Positions 46,125-53,193 of a DNA stretch of 55,747 nucleotides are shown here, one piece after another. The translations under genes and the position numbers were made by a program. The stretch is from Betaproteobacteria bacterium. GTDB lineage: Bacteria; Pseudomonadota; Gammaproteobacteria; Burkholderiales; Rhodocyclaceae. The DNA is taken from the NCBI GenBank assembly GCA_016194935.1, contig JACQAO010000079.1:1-55747 (forward strand). Reading direction: 5' to 3'. Within the stretch, counting starts at the first letter, position 1; each line of letters begins with the position of its first letter. The notes beneath the pieces were generated by a model. It did not search any database and had not been told where the DNA came from. It worked only from the letters and a program-made list of their open reading frames with translations.

Positions 46125-46724
46125 TCATGCGCTGCCGTCTGCATCCTTCCCGGGTTCCGCAGCAGGCTCTGAGCGCTCGTCGGGGTTGCCGCGTTCATCC
46201 AGTGCAGCCAGCACCAGGTCGGGGCTCATCGGCTGCTGCAGCATCGCTGCTGCGGGATCGTGGCGGTTTTTGACATTCGGCAGATCGCGCCGCAGCTCTT
46301 CCAGCAGGTCGATCAGCTTGGCCGCCTTCTGTTCGGTGAGCAGCGTTACTTTCAGGTCCAGATGCGCCCGCTGCTCGGCCAGCTTGGCGAGCCGGTTCTG
46401 CTTGATCAGCACGATGGTTGCGGTCAGCAAGGCGCCCAGGCCGACAATTCCCTGTAGCCAGAAAAACGGCGCCGGGTCAAATTCGGCCTTGCCATATTGA
46501 TGCAGTACGCTGTTGGCGACCATCCACAACGCGACAAACAGCAGTATGAAGCCGAGAAATACCGGCTGCCCGATAAACCCGCTGATGCGTTCGAGGATAC
46601 GCTGCGAGCGGCTGATCTTCAGCTCTTCCCGCGCGTAGAACTCCAGCACCGCCTCGATATTCTGGCTGATCTGGTCGTGTTCGGATTCAGGGGGAGCGGG
46701 TGGAACGGCAGGATGAGGTTTCAT
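46125..46724 (-). CDS. DUF1003 membrane protein
   Basis: 199 residues. Two membrane segments at about 50-110 (GFILLFVALWMVANSVLH and FFWLQGIVGLGALLTATIVLI) are followed by the DUF1003 helix QNRLAKLAEQRAHLDLKVTLLTEQKAAKL split across the membrane edge, and an acidic tail. The function is unknown to me. It is convergent with the BON pair and divergent from the kinase operon, so operator site 4 lies in its upstream region too. Confidence 0.85.
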   Translation of the reverse strand: MKPHPAVPPAPPESEHDQISQNIEAVLEFYAREELKISRSQRILERISGFIGQPVFLGFILLFVALWMVANSVLHQYGKAEFDPAPFFWLQGIVGLGALLTATIVLIKQNRLAKLAEQRAHLDLKVTLLTEQKAAKLIDLLEELRRDLPNVKNRHDPAAAMLQQPMSPDLVLAALDERGNPDERSEPAAEPGKDADGSA

Positions 46725-46789
46725 CGGGACATATTACTTGATCCGTCCAGCCCTGAGTCGGGCAAAGCCGAGTAACATGGATCGGCTTG

Positions 46790-46832
46790 TGTGCGCCAGC
46801 ACACAGACATCCTCCGGAAAAGCCGTGATGAT
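46790..46832 (+). promoter_or_regulatory. Crp-geometry operator and class II promoter, site 4
   Basis: TGTGCGCCAGCACACA (46790-46805), followed by GA. The -10-like GATGAT (46827-46832) begins 37 bases after the operator start, with the start expected near 46839. It precedes the kinase-response regulator-Crp operon, making that regulator a potential controller of its own synthesis. Confidence 0.62.
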
Positions 46833-46838
46833 CCACTC

Positions 46839-47062
46839 TCATCGGGAGAGTGCGAGAATGCGCGGAAGTATCCGGCTGTGGAGGCCGCAACCTGCTGTTC
46901 CGGCCCGGCAAGCGTAATTTCCCCCAGGAACCATGTACGCTTTTCACGGAAATCAGCCATGTCCGAAACAGGAAGCGGTCCCACCATTGCCGACGATGCC
47001 GGCATAGCGTCACGGCTCTTCAAAACAGAGTCACGCCGCTCTGAACGCAGGGTTAACCTGCC
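46839..47062 (+). other. Long 5' leader of the kinase operon, with a possible 35-codon leader ORF
   Basis: The interval 46725-47062 has no firm gene. Past the operator, the leader is about 224 bases. A short frame runs from ATG 46959 to a TGA at 47064-47066 that overlaps the kinase ATG, so it could couple translation. Its product (MSETGSGPTIADDAG start) has no recognised features and its ribosome site is weak. Confidence 0.3.
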
Positions 47063-50000
47063 ATGATCGCGCCCCACAAAATTATTTTTTGGCTTGCCGG
47101 CGTGGCTCTGCTGGCCGGACTGGGAGTGATCCCCTCCTTCTGGGCTTTTGGGCAGATCGAAAAAGCCGCCGAATCGCGGCGGCATTACTACGTCGTCATC
47201 AAAAGCGCGGAAGATTTGCTGTCCGAATTGAAAGATGCCGAGACCGGCCAGCGCGGCTACTTGCTGACCGGCGACGAGACCTTTCTGACGCCCTATTTGG
47301 CGGTGCGTGACGGCGTGATTGGCAATCTGGAGAAATTAAGGCAATTGACCCAGGCCGATGCCGACCCCAAAAATCTTGATGCGATGGCCCGGCTGCTGGA
47401 CGCCAAACTGGCGAACATGTCGCAGGCCATTGAGTTGCGTCGCAAGCAAAAGCTGACTGCCGCAGTCTTATCGGTCAGCGCCAGCCAGGGCATGCGTTTG
47501 ATGGATTCAATTCGCACCGGGATGAATAGTTTCATTCAGTTGGAGGAGGATGGGTTGTTGCAGCGGGAAGCGGAGTTCCAGTCGAACTTGCGGCAATTGT
47601 TTGTCACCATCGTGATTGCCAGCCTGTTTTCACTGCTGTTCGCCGTTTCCTTCGTTTATCTGATCTATCGAGGAACCCGGCGGCAGCTCAAGGATCTGGT
47701 TCATCTGGAAACACAGCATTTGCTCGATGTTCAGGAAAATACCAACAAGCAACTGCACCAGGCCAATGTGATCCTGGGAGACAGCGAGGAACATCTCGCG
47801 GTGACGCTCAACTCCATCGGCGATGCCGTCATTGCCACCGATGCAGAGGCGCGCGTGACGCGCCTGAATCCCGTTGCCGAACAGCTCACCGGCTGGACCC
47901 AGGCGGAAGCCTTCGGTCGTCCGGTGGACCAGATTTTTCACATCATCAACCAGCAAACCCGTCAGCCTGCCGCCATTCCCGTGATGGACACCCTGGCGCA
48001 TGGCACGATACAGGGCCTGGCCAACCACACCTTGTTGATCGCGCGCGATGGCAGTGAGCGCGCCATCGCCGACAGTTGCGCGCCGATTCGCGCCCGCGAC
48101 GGCCGGGTGGTCGGCGCAGTGCTGGTGTTCCGCGATGTTACCAAGGAGTATGCCGTACAGCAGGCCTTGCGTGACAATGCCACGCAGATACAGACCATAC
48201 TTAATGCTGTGGTGGATGGCATCATCACCCTTCATGCCCGCGGCGGCATGGTCGAGACGGTTAACCCGGCGGCCGAGCGAATGTTCGGCTATGCCGCTGC
48301 GGAACTTGTCGGACAAAGTTTCAGCCTGCTGATCCCCGAACTGGACCGGGATCAGCGCAATGGCTCCCTTGAATATTACAGCGCCAGCGACGAAGCGCGC
48401 GCCGCCGGACTGGGGCGCGAGGTGATGGGGCGGCGCAAGGATGGCGGCGCCTTCCCGCTGGAGATCGCGGTCAGCGAGATGCAACTTGGCGGCCAGCGTT
48501 ACTTCACCGGCATTTTGCGCGACATCACTGCCCGCAAGCAGGCGGAAGAAGCGCTGCTCAAGGCGGGCGCCTTGCAGAGCGCAATTTTCAACAGCGCCAA
48601 CTTCTCCAGCATTGCCACCGACGCCAAGGGCGTCATCCAGATCTTCAACGTCGGCGCGGAGCGCATGCTGGGCTACGCCGCCGCCGACGTGATGAACAAG
48701 ATCACACCCGCCGACATCTCCGATCCGCAGGAAGTGATTGCCCGCGCCCAGGCATTGAGCGTGGAACTCGCCACGCCGATTGCGCCGGGCTTTGAGGCGC
48801 TGGTGTTCAAAGCATCACGCGGCATTGAGGACATCTACGAGTTGACCTACATCCGCAAGGACGGCAGCCGCTTTCCGGCAGTGGTGTCGGTGACGGCATT
48901 GCGCGACGCGCAGAACGCCATCATCGGCTACCTGTTGATCGGCACCGACAACACCGCGCGCCAGCGCGTCGAATCGGAGCGCAATGAAGCTCTGGCTGCT
49001 GCGGTGAAAGCCAATCGTGCGAAGACCGATTTTCTTTCCAGCATGAGCCATGAATTGCGCACCCCGCTGAATGCCATTCTCGGCTTTGCCCAGTTGATCG
49101 AATCCGGCTCACCGTCGCCGACGCCTACCCAGAAACGCAACCTCGACCAGATCCTCAAGGCAGGGTGGTATCTGCTGGAGTTGATCAACGAAATTCTTGA
49201 CCTGGCGCTGATCGAGTCGGGCAAGGTGACGTTGTCGCGGGAGCCGGTCTCGCTGGCAGAGGTGATGCTCGAGTGCCGCGCCATGATCGAGCCGCAAGCG
49301 CATCAGCGCGGCATTGTCATGACGTTCCCGCGCTTCGATCAGCCTTTCTTTGTGAATGCTGATCGGATCAGGGTCAAGCAGGTTCTGATCAACCTGCTTT
49401 TCAACGCCATCAAGTACAACAAGCCGGAAGGGGTGGTTGCCGTGGTGTGTACCCTGAGTTCGCCGGATTCAATACGCATCAGTGTCCGCGATACCGGCGC
49501 GGGACTGGCGCCGGATCAGCTCACCCAGCTTTTCCAGCCGTTTAACCGTCTCGGCAAGGAGGCCGGCGCGGAGGAGGGTACCGGTATCGGCCTGATGGTG
49601 ACCAAGCGACTGGTCGAACTGATGGGCGGGACCATCGGTGCGGACAGCACCGTCGGGGTGGGCAGCGTGTTCTGGTTCGAATTGAGCCAGGCGATTGCGC
49701 CGCTGCATGAGGCTCCGGAAGAAACCGAGCACGCGGCGCCGGCGCGACCGCAGGCGCCGCATGGCATGCCGCTGCGTACCGTGCTGTATGTGGAAGACAA
49801 TCCGGCCAACCTGGAACTGGTCGAGCAACTGATTGCGCGCCGTCCCGACCTGCGCCTGCTGAGCGCGGCGGACGGCAATCTCGGCGTCGAGTTTGCCCGC
49901 GTCTATCAGCCGGCGGTGATCCTGATGGACATCAACCTGCCCGGCATCAGCGGGCTGGAGGCCATGAAAATCCTGCGCGCTGATCCGTCGACGGCGCATA

Positions 50001-50194
50001 TTCCCATCATCGCGCTGAGCGCCAATGCAGTACCCCGTGATATCGAGAAGGCGCTCGAAGCCGGGTTCCTTAACTACCTCACCAAGCCCATCATGGTCAA
50101 CCAGTTCATGGGAGTGCTGGATGCGGCACTGAAAATTTCACAAACGAGCGCGCAGACAACAGTCGGCGTCGTAACTAAAGAGGTACCGGAATGA
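47063..50194 (+). CDS. Hybrid sensor histidine kinase: CHASE3, PAS repeats, HisKA, HATPase, receiver
   Basis: A 1043-residue inner-membrane protein. The first membrane helix is IIFWLAGVALLAGLGVIPSF. The CHASE3 periplasmic sensor (LKDAETGQRGYLLTGDETFL) spans about residues 35-175. A second helix ends near 202. Three PAS domains follow at about 245-355, 365-480 and 490-625, with PAC-type ends. The phosphorylated His is His663 in SSMSHELRTPLNAIL. The ATPase domain contains DTGAGL and GTGIGLMVTKRLVELMGG. The receiver has the phospho-acceptor Asp956 in LMDINLPG. It overlaps the response regulator by 4 bases. The CHASE3 ligand is unknown. Confidence 0.95.
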   Translation: MIAPHKIIFWLAGVALLAGLGVIPSFWAFGQIEKAAESRRHYYVVIKSAEDLLSELKDAETGQRGYLLTGDETFLTPYLAVRDGVIGNLEKLRQLTQADADPKNLDAMARLLDAKLANMSQAIELRRKQKLTAAVLSVSASQGMRLMDSIRTGMNSFIQLEEDGLLQREAEFQSNLRQLFVTIVIASLFSLLFAVSFVYLIYRGTRRQLKDLVHLETQHLLDVQENTNKQLHQANVILGDSEEHLAVTLNSIGDAVIATDAEARVTRLNPVAEQLTGWTQAEAFGRPVDQIFHIINQQTRQPAAIPVMDTLAHGTIQGLANHTLLIARDGSERAIADSCAPIRARDGRVVGAVLVFRDVTKEYAVQQALRDNATQIQTILNAVVDGIITLHARGGMVETVNPAAERMFGYAAAELVGQSFSLLIPELDRDQRNGSLEYYSASDEARAAGLGREVMGRRKDGGAFPLEIAVSEMQLGGQRYFTGILRDITARKQAEEALLKAGALQSAIFNSANFSSIATDAKGVIQIFNVGAERMLGYAAADVMNKITPADISDPQEVIARAQALSVELATPIAPGFEALVFKASRGIEDIYELTYIRKDGSRFPAVVSVTALRDAQNAIIGYLLIGTDNTARQRVESERNEALAAAVKANRAKTDFLSSMSHELRTPLNAILGFAQLIESGSPSPTPTQKRNLDQILKAGWYLLELINEILDLALIESGKVTLSREPVSLAEVMLECRAMIEPQAHQRGIVMTFPRFDQPFFVNADRIRVKQVLINLLFNAIKYNKPEGVVAVVCTLSSPDSIRISVRDTGAGLAPDQLTQLFQPFNRLGKEAGAEEGTGIGLMVTKRLVELMGGTIGADSTVGVGSVFWFELSQAIAPLHEAPEETEHAAPARPQAPHGMPLRTVLYVEDNPANLELVEQLIARRPDLRLLSAADGNLGVEFARVYQPAVILMDINLPGISGLEAMKILRADPSTAHIPIIALSANAVPRDIEKALEAGFLNYLTKPIMVNQFMGVLDAALKISQTSAQTTVGVVTKEVPE

Positions 50195-51027
50195 TGCTTG
50201 TCGAGTCCGACTTTCTCAACGCCGGCATCCTGATCGTGGATGATCAGGCGTCCAATGTCAGCCTGCTTGAGCAATTGCTGCATGAAACCGGCTATACCCG
50301 CGTCGACTCCACCATGAATCCGCGCGAGGTGTTCGCGCTGCATCGCAAAAATTGCTACGACCTGATCCTGCTCGACCTGCAAATGCCCGGCATGGATGGA
50401 TTCCAGGTGATGGAAGGACTCAAGACCAACGATGCAGACGGTTACCTGCCGGTGCTGGTAATCACCGCGCAACCCGGCCACAAGCTGCGCGCCTTGCAGG
50501 CCGGCGCAAAAGACTTCATCAGCAAGCCGTTCGACCTGGTGGAAGCCAAGACGCGCATCCACAACATGCTGGAAGTGCGGCTGCTCTACAAAAAAATCGA
50601 GAATTACAGCAAGCTGCTGGAGCAGACGGTGCAGGAGCGCACCGCCGAACTGCGCGAAAGCGAAGCGCGCTATCGCAGCCTCACCGAGCTGGCTTCCGAC
50701 TGGTACTGGGAGCAGGACGAGAACATGAAATTCACCAAAGTTTCCGGCCCGGTGCTGGAGATGCTCGGCATCCAGGTAGATGGCCTGGCGGACGATGCCG
50801 GCAATGCACAGTTACCTAACATGGTGTCGGGCTGGAATGAGGCGGAGCGGGCGCTGCTGCAAGCCACCATCGCGGCGCGCCAGCCGTTCCTGGATTTTGT
50901 TTTCAGCCGCGTTAATCCGGATGGATCGCAACAAAAGTTCCAGGTCAGCGGCGAGCCGATGTTCACCCAGTCCTGCCGCTTCATCGGTTACCGCGGCATC
51001 GGCGTGGAACTCACCGCGAAGCGGTAG
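50191..51027 (+). CDS. Response regulator with receiver and PAS domains, no DNA-binding output
   Basis: 278 residues. The receiver (about 12-130) has the acidic pair in LIVDDQASN, Asp62 in LLDLQMPGMDG and Lys in FISKPFD. A coiled linker (KLLEQTVQERTAELRESEARY) joins a PAS domain (about 160-275, YRSLTELASDWYWEQDENM). It lacks an HTH, GGDEF or kinase domain, so it probably acts by protein contact. The ATG overlaps the kinase stop. The Crp-like gene follows 30 bp later, so the three are likely one signalling operon. Confidence 0.93.
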   Translation: MMLVESDFLNAGILIVDDQASNVSLLEQLLHETGYTRVDSTMNPREVFALHRKNCYDLILLDLQMPGMDGFQVMEGLKTNDADGYLPVLVITAQPGHKLRALQAGAKDFISKPFDLVEAKTRIHNMLEVRLLYKKIENYSKLLEQTVQERTAELRESEARYRSLTELASDWYWEQDENMKFTKVSGPVLEMLGIQVDGLADDAGNAQLPNMVSGWNEAERALLQATIAARQPFLDFVFSRVNPDGSQQKFQVSGEPMFTQSCRFIGYRGIGVELTAKR

Positions 51028-51057
51028 AACAGAATATCTCGACGATAGTGACCAGCG

Positions 51058-51831
51058 ATGCCATCACCGCACAGCCCGAATCAAAACCATCTTCTCGCGG
51101 CCCTGCCGACGGCGGAGTTCGAGCGCCTGGCCGGGCATCTGGAACTGGTGCCGCTGCCGCTCGGCGAAATGCTCTACGAACCCGGCGGGCAGTTGCAGTA
51201 CGCATATTTCCCCACCACCTCCATCGTGTCGCTGCACTATGTCATGGAGTCCGGCGCATCGGCGGAGTCTGCCGGGGTGGGCAACGAAGGCGTGGTCGGC
51301 GTCTCACTGTTCATGGGCGGAGACACCACGCCCAGCTCGGCAGTGGTGCAGACGGCGGGCCACGCTTACCGGCTGGCGGCGCGTTTGTTGAAGGAGGAAT
51401 TCAATCGCGCCGGCCTGATGCAGCGTTTGCTGCTGCGCTACACCCAGGCCTTGATTACCCAGATGACCCAGAGCGCGGCCTGCAACCGGCATCATTCAGT
51501 GGAACAGCAACTCTGCCGCTGGTTGCTGCTGACGCTTGATCGGGTATCCTCGCGCGAATTGATCATGACGCAAGAGTTGGTCGCCAGCATGCTCGGCGTG
51601 CGCCGCGAAGGGATTACCGAGGCTGCGGGGAAATTGCAGCAGGCCGGGTTCATCCGCTACCGCCGCGGCCACATAGAGGTGCTGCAACGAACCGGCCTGG
51701 AGCTGCGCACTTGTGAGTGCTACGCAGTGGTGAAGAAAGAACTGGATCGCCTGCTGTCCGACGTGCAGTACCGCCAGGAGATTGCTCCAGTCGTCAAACT
51801 GTCGTCCATCAATAACAGGCTTGCCCGCTGA
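51058..51831 (+). CDS. Crp/Fnr-family regulator, paralogue A
   Basis: 257 residues. The sensor domain (about 18-110) keeps the cyclic-nucleotide-binding fold (PLPLGEMLYEPGGQLQYAYF) but lacks Crp's cAMP pocket: the Glu72 and Arg82 region reads GVVGVSLFMGGDTTPSSA. The winged helix (about 160-215) has the recognition helix VRREGITEAAG (181-191). Relative to Crp, Arg180 and Glu181 are kept (Arg183, Glu184) but Arg185 is Glu188. It is the third gene behind operator site 4. It shares overall layout and the MPSPH-start with the paralogue at 53194-53913. Predicted activator of the TGTGC-type sites. Confidence 0.9.
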   Translation: MPSPHSPNQNHLLAALPTAEFERLAGHLELVPLPLGEMLYEPGGQLQYAYFPTTSIVSLHYVMESGASAESAGVGNEGVVGVSLFMGGDTTPSSAVVQTAGHAYRLAARLLKEEFNRAGLMQRLLLRYTQALITQMTQSAACNRHHSVEQQLCRWLLLTLDRVSSRELIMTQELVASMLGVRREGITEAAGKLQQAGFIRYRRGHIEVLQRTGLELRTCECYAVVKKELDRLLSDVQYRQEIAPVVKLSSINNRLAR

Positions 51832-51872
51832 TCTTTCGGGCAGGACAACCATCATTGTGATTGGCCGCAACG

Positions 51873-51899
51873 CGACCGGCACGGTCGTTCTGGTTTTTT
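51873..51899 (+). terminator. Possible terminator after Crp paralogue A
   Basis: CGACCG (51873-51878) and CGGTCG (51882-51887) form a 6-bp stem with a 3-base loop. A run of six T lies at 51894-51899, but 6 bases after the stem, so efficiency is doubtful. Confidence 0.35.
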
Positions 51900-51900
51900 C

Positions 51901-51919
51901 GTATCCTGAATGATACAAT
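51901..51919 (+). promoter_or_regulatory. Putative operator/-10 of the second HigBA-like locus
   Basis: GTATC (51901-51905) and GATAC (51912-51916) form an inverted repeat with a 6-base spacer. It overlaps a -10-like TACAAT (51914-51919). The start would be near 51926, one base before the toxin ATG. Confidence 0.42.
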
Positions 51920-51926
51920 CTGCTGA

Positions 51927-52223
51927 ATGAATACTATCCATACCACGGATCTGTTCGATGCCTGGTTTTCAGAGATACGGGATCAGCAAGGCAAGCGGCG
52001 CGTTCAGATGCGTATTGACCGGGCTGAAGATGGAAACTTCGGGGACTGCGAACCGGTAGGTGAAGGGGTTTCTGAAATGCGAATCCACTTCGGGCCTGGC
52101 TACCGCGTGTATTTCATGCAGCGCGACTTTGAGGTGGTGATTCTGCTCGCAGGCGGCGACAAGTCGACACAGAAAAAAGACATTAAAGTCGCGCAAAAAA
52201 TGGCGCGCGAACTGAAGGAGTGA
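51927..52223 (+). CDS. RelE/ParE-superfamily toxin (addiction-module killer, HigB-like)
   Basis: 98 residues with the family core: FDAWFSEIRDQQGKRRVQMRIDRAEDGNFGD (start helices), EMRIHFGPGYRVYFMQRD and VVILLAGGDKSTQKKDIKVAQ, the typical end of this putative killer-protein group. It is predicted to be a ribosome-dependent nuclease, by family only. It has no ribosome-binding site before the ATG. The antitoxin gene starts 5 bases after its stop. Confidence 0.9.
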   Translation: MNTIHTTDLFDAWFSEIRDQQGKRRVQMRIDRAEDGNFGDCEPVGEGVSEMRIHFGPGYRVYFMQRDFEVVILLAGGDKSTQKKDIKVAQKMARELKE

Positions 52224-52228
52224 ATCAT

Positions 52229-52534
52229 ATGGGTACCATGATCAAGCTGCGTAAATGGGATAGCGCCGAGCACCTAAAAACCAACGAGGATATGGTGCTT
52301 TACCTGGAAGCTTGCCTGGAAGAGGCTGGCGAGGATGCGGCATTTATCGCCAAGGCACTGGGTACGATTGCCCGTGCCAAAGGCATGACGCAACTTGCGA
52401 GGGATACCGGCCTTGGGCGCGAGAGCCTTTACAAAGCGTTATCTGGCGAGGGCAACCCGAGCTTTTCCACCATCCTGAAAGTAATGAGCGCCTTAGGCCT
52501 GCAACTTCACGCCGCATCGCGTCACACGCCCTAG
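52229..52534 (+). CDS. HTH antitoxin of the addiction-module antidote family (HigA-like)
   Basis: 101 residues from ATG 52229, 8 bases after a strong AAGGAG; GTG 52220 and ATG 52238 are alternatives. The HTH is at about residues 55-85 (MTQLARDTGLGRESLYKALSG), and the end LKVMSALGLQLHAASR is typical of this antitoxin group. It pairs with the toxin just upstream. The N-terminal EHLKTNEDMVLYLEACLEEAGED is likely the toxin-neutralising part. Confidence 0.92.
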   Translation: MGTMIKLRKWDSAEHLKTNEDMVLYLEACLEEAGEDAAFIAKALGTIARAKGMTQLARDTGLGRESLYKALSGEGNPSFSTILKVMSALGLQLHAASRHTP

Positions 52535-52555
52535 CAGTGAATAATCCCAACATTA

Positions 52556-52598
52556 TGTGTGACGGCGTACAGAACGGATGCGCGCGCTGCGGCATGAT
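52556..52598 (+). promoter_or_regulatory. Crp-geometry operator and class II promoter, site 5, in front of a non-coding interval
   Basis: TGTGTGACGGCGTACA (52556-52571), followed by GA. The -10-like CATGAT (52593-52598) begins 37 bases after the operator start, giving a start near 52605. No protein gene follows on this strand; two hairpins and a terminator do. Confidence 0.6.
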
Positions 52599-52604
52599 GA
52601 TCAC

Positions 52605-52681
52605 GGGTGTTCGTTCTTCTCCCCCTTGGCGAACACCTGTAGCACCTGGCCCGGAACGGCAACCCCGTTTCGGGCCTTTTT
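52605..52681 (+). ncRNA. Candidate small regulatory RNA
   Basis: The predicted start at 52605 is directly followed by a hairpin: GGTGTTCG (52606-52613) and CGAACACC (52630-52637), with a 16-base pyrimidine-rich loop (TTCTTCTCCCCCTTGG). A 10-base spacer leads into a GC-rich terminator hairpin and five T. The total is about 77 nt. The C-rich loop is complementary to purine-rich ribosome-binding sites, such as the AGGGGAAGAAA before both DUF3494 genes. No ORF fits. It may instead be just the end of the antitoxin transcript. Confidence 0.45.
52648..52681 (+). terminator. Intrinsic terminator
   Basis: A 12-bp stem, 52648-52659 with 52665-52676 (GGCCCG/CGGGCC at the base, one G-T wobble, AACGG/CCGTT at the top), a 5-base loop and five T at 52677-52681. 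It ends one base before the stop of the convergent hicB-like gene. Confidence 0.88.
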
Positions 52682-53014
52682 CTACCTGCTTGCGGCGTTC
52701 TCGATGACGTCGACCGCCCAGGTGTTCAGGCTTTTACCCTGCGACTCTGCGGCCATGGCGGCACGAGCATGCAGATCGGGGGCCAGCCTCAAGCGGAACT
52801 GCCCGGAATATGGGCGATTAGGCATCCGTCCAAGTTTCTCGCAAGTTTCCAGGTAATCATCAACGACTTCCTTGAAAGCCTTCCTCAGTTTGGCAACGCT
52901 TTCCCCGTGAAAGCCGATCAGGTCGCGGATGCCGGCGATATGACCGATAAAACAGCCGTCTTCTTCACTGTATTCAACACGGGCGGCAAACCCTCTATGC
53001 ATCATCGTGTTCAT
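52682..53014 (-). CDS. HicB-family antitoxin without an adjacent HicA
   Basis: 110 residues from ATG 53014, with GGAGT before it. The N-terminal HicB domain (ARVEYSEEDGCFIGHIAGIRD, about 10-60) has the partial RNase-H-like fold. The C-terminal ribbon-helix-helix (GQFRLRLAPDLHARAAMAAE, about 70-105) should bind DNA. No HicA toxin gene is on either side: upstream is a palindromic repeat and downstream a terminator. It may be a solo regulator or the remnant of a HicAB pair. Confidence 0.85.
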   Translation of the reverse strand: MNTMMHRGFAARVEYSEEDGCFIGHIAGIRDLIGFHGESVAKLRKAFKEVVDDYLETCEKLGRMPNRPYSGQFRLRLAPDLHARAAMAAESQGKSLNTWAVDVIENAASR

Positions 53015-53046
53015 GGTCTTACTCCTAAGAAATGATGGAAAAAATC

Positions 53047-53157
53047 TCACCACCAAGACATTTATGCCCCAGAGGGTACCAAGGACACCAAGTCTCGCCA
53101 AGAAAAAAATCGAGTTCACTTCGTGTCCCTTGGTGTTCTTGGCGCCTTGGTGGTTAA
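53047..53157. repeat. Intergenic palindromic repeat of the ACCAAG-unit type
   Basis: The left part (53047-53102, with ACCACCAAG and ACCAAGGACACCAAG) and the right part (53121-53157, with CCTTGGTGTTCTTGG and CCTTGGTGGTTAAG) are degenerate inverted copies made of ACCAAG-like units of about 9 bases. The plan is the same as in the CACAGAG elements at 7341 and 24751 but with a different unit sequence. It lies immediately upstream of hicB and near the end of Crp paralogue B. Confidence 0.7.
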
Positions 53158-53193
53158 GCATTTGAAGTTGGCTGCATCTAGGGTGATCGCAGT

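Noticed and set aside
51028..51057. TAGTGACCAGCGATGCC as an eighth operator before Crp paralogue A
   Set aside because: It lacks the TGTG half and the ACAGA end, and no -10 hexamer lies at the fixed distance. The gene is better explained as part of the kinase operon.
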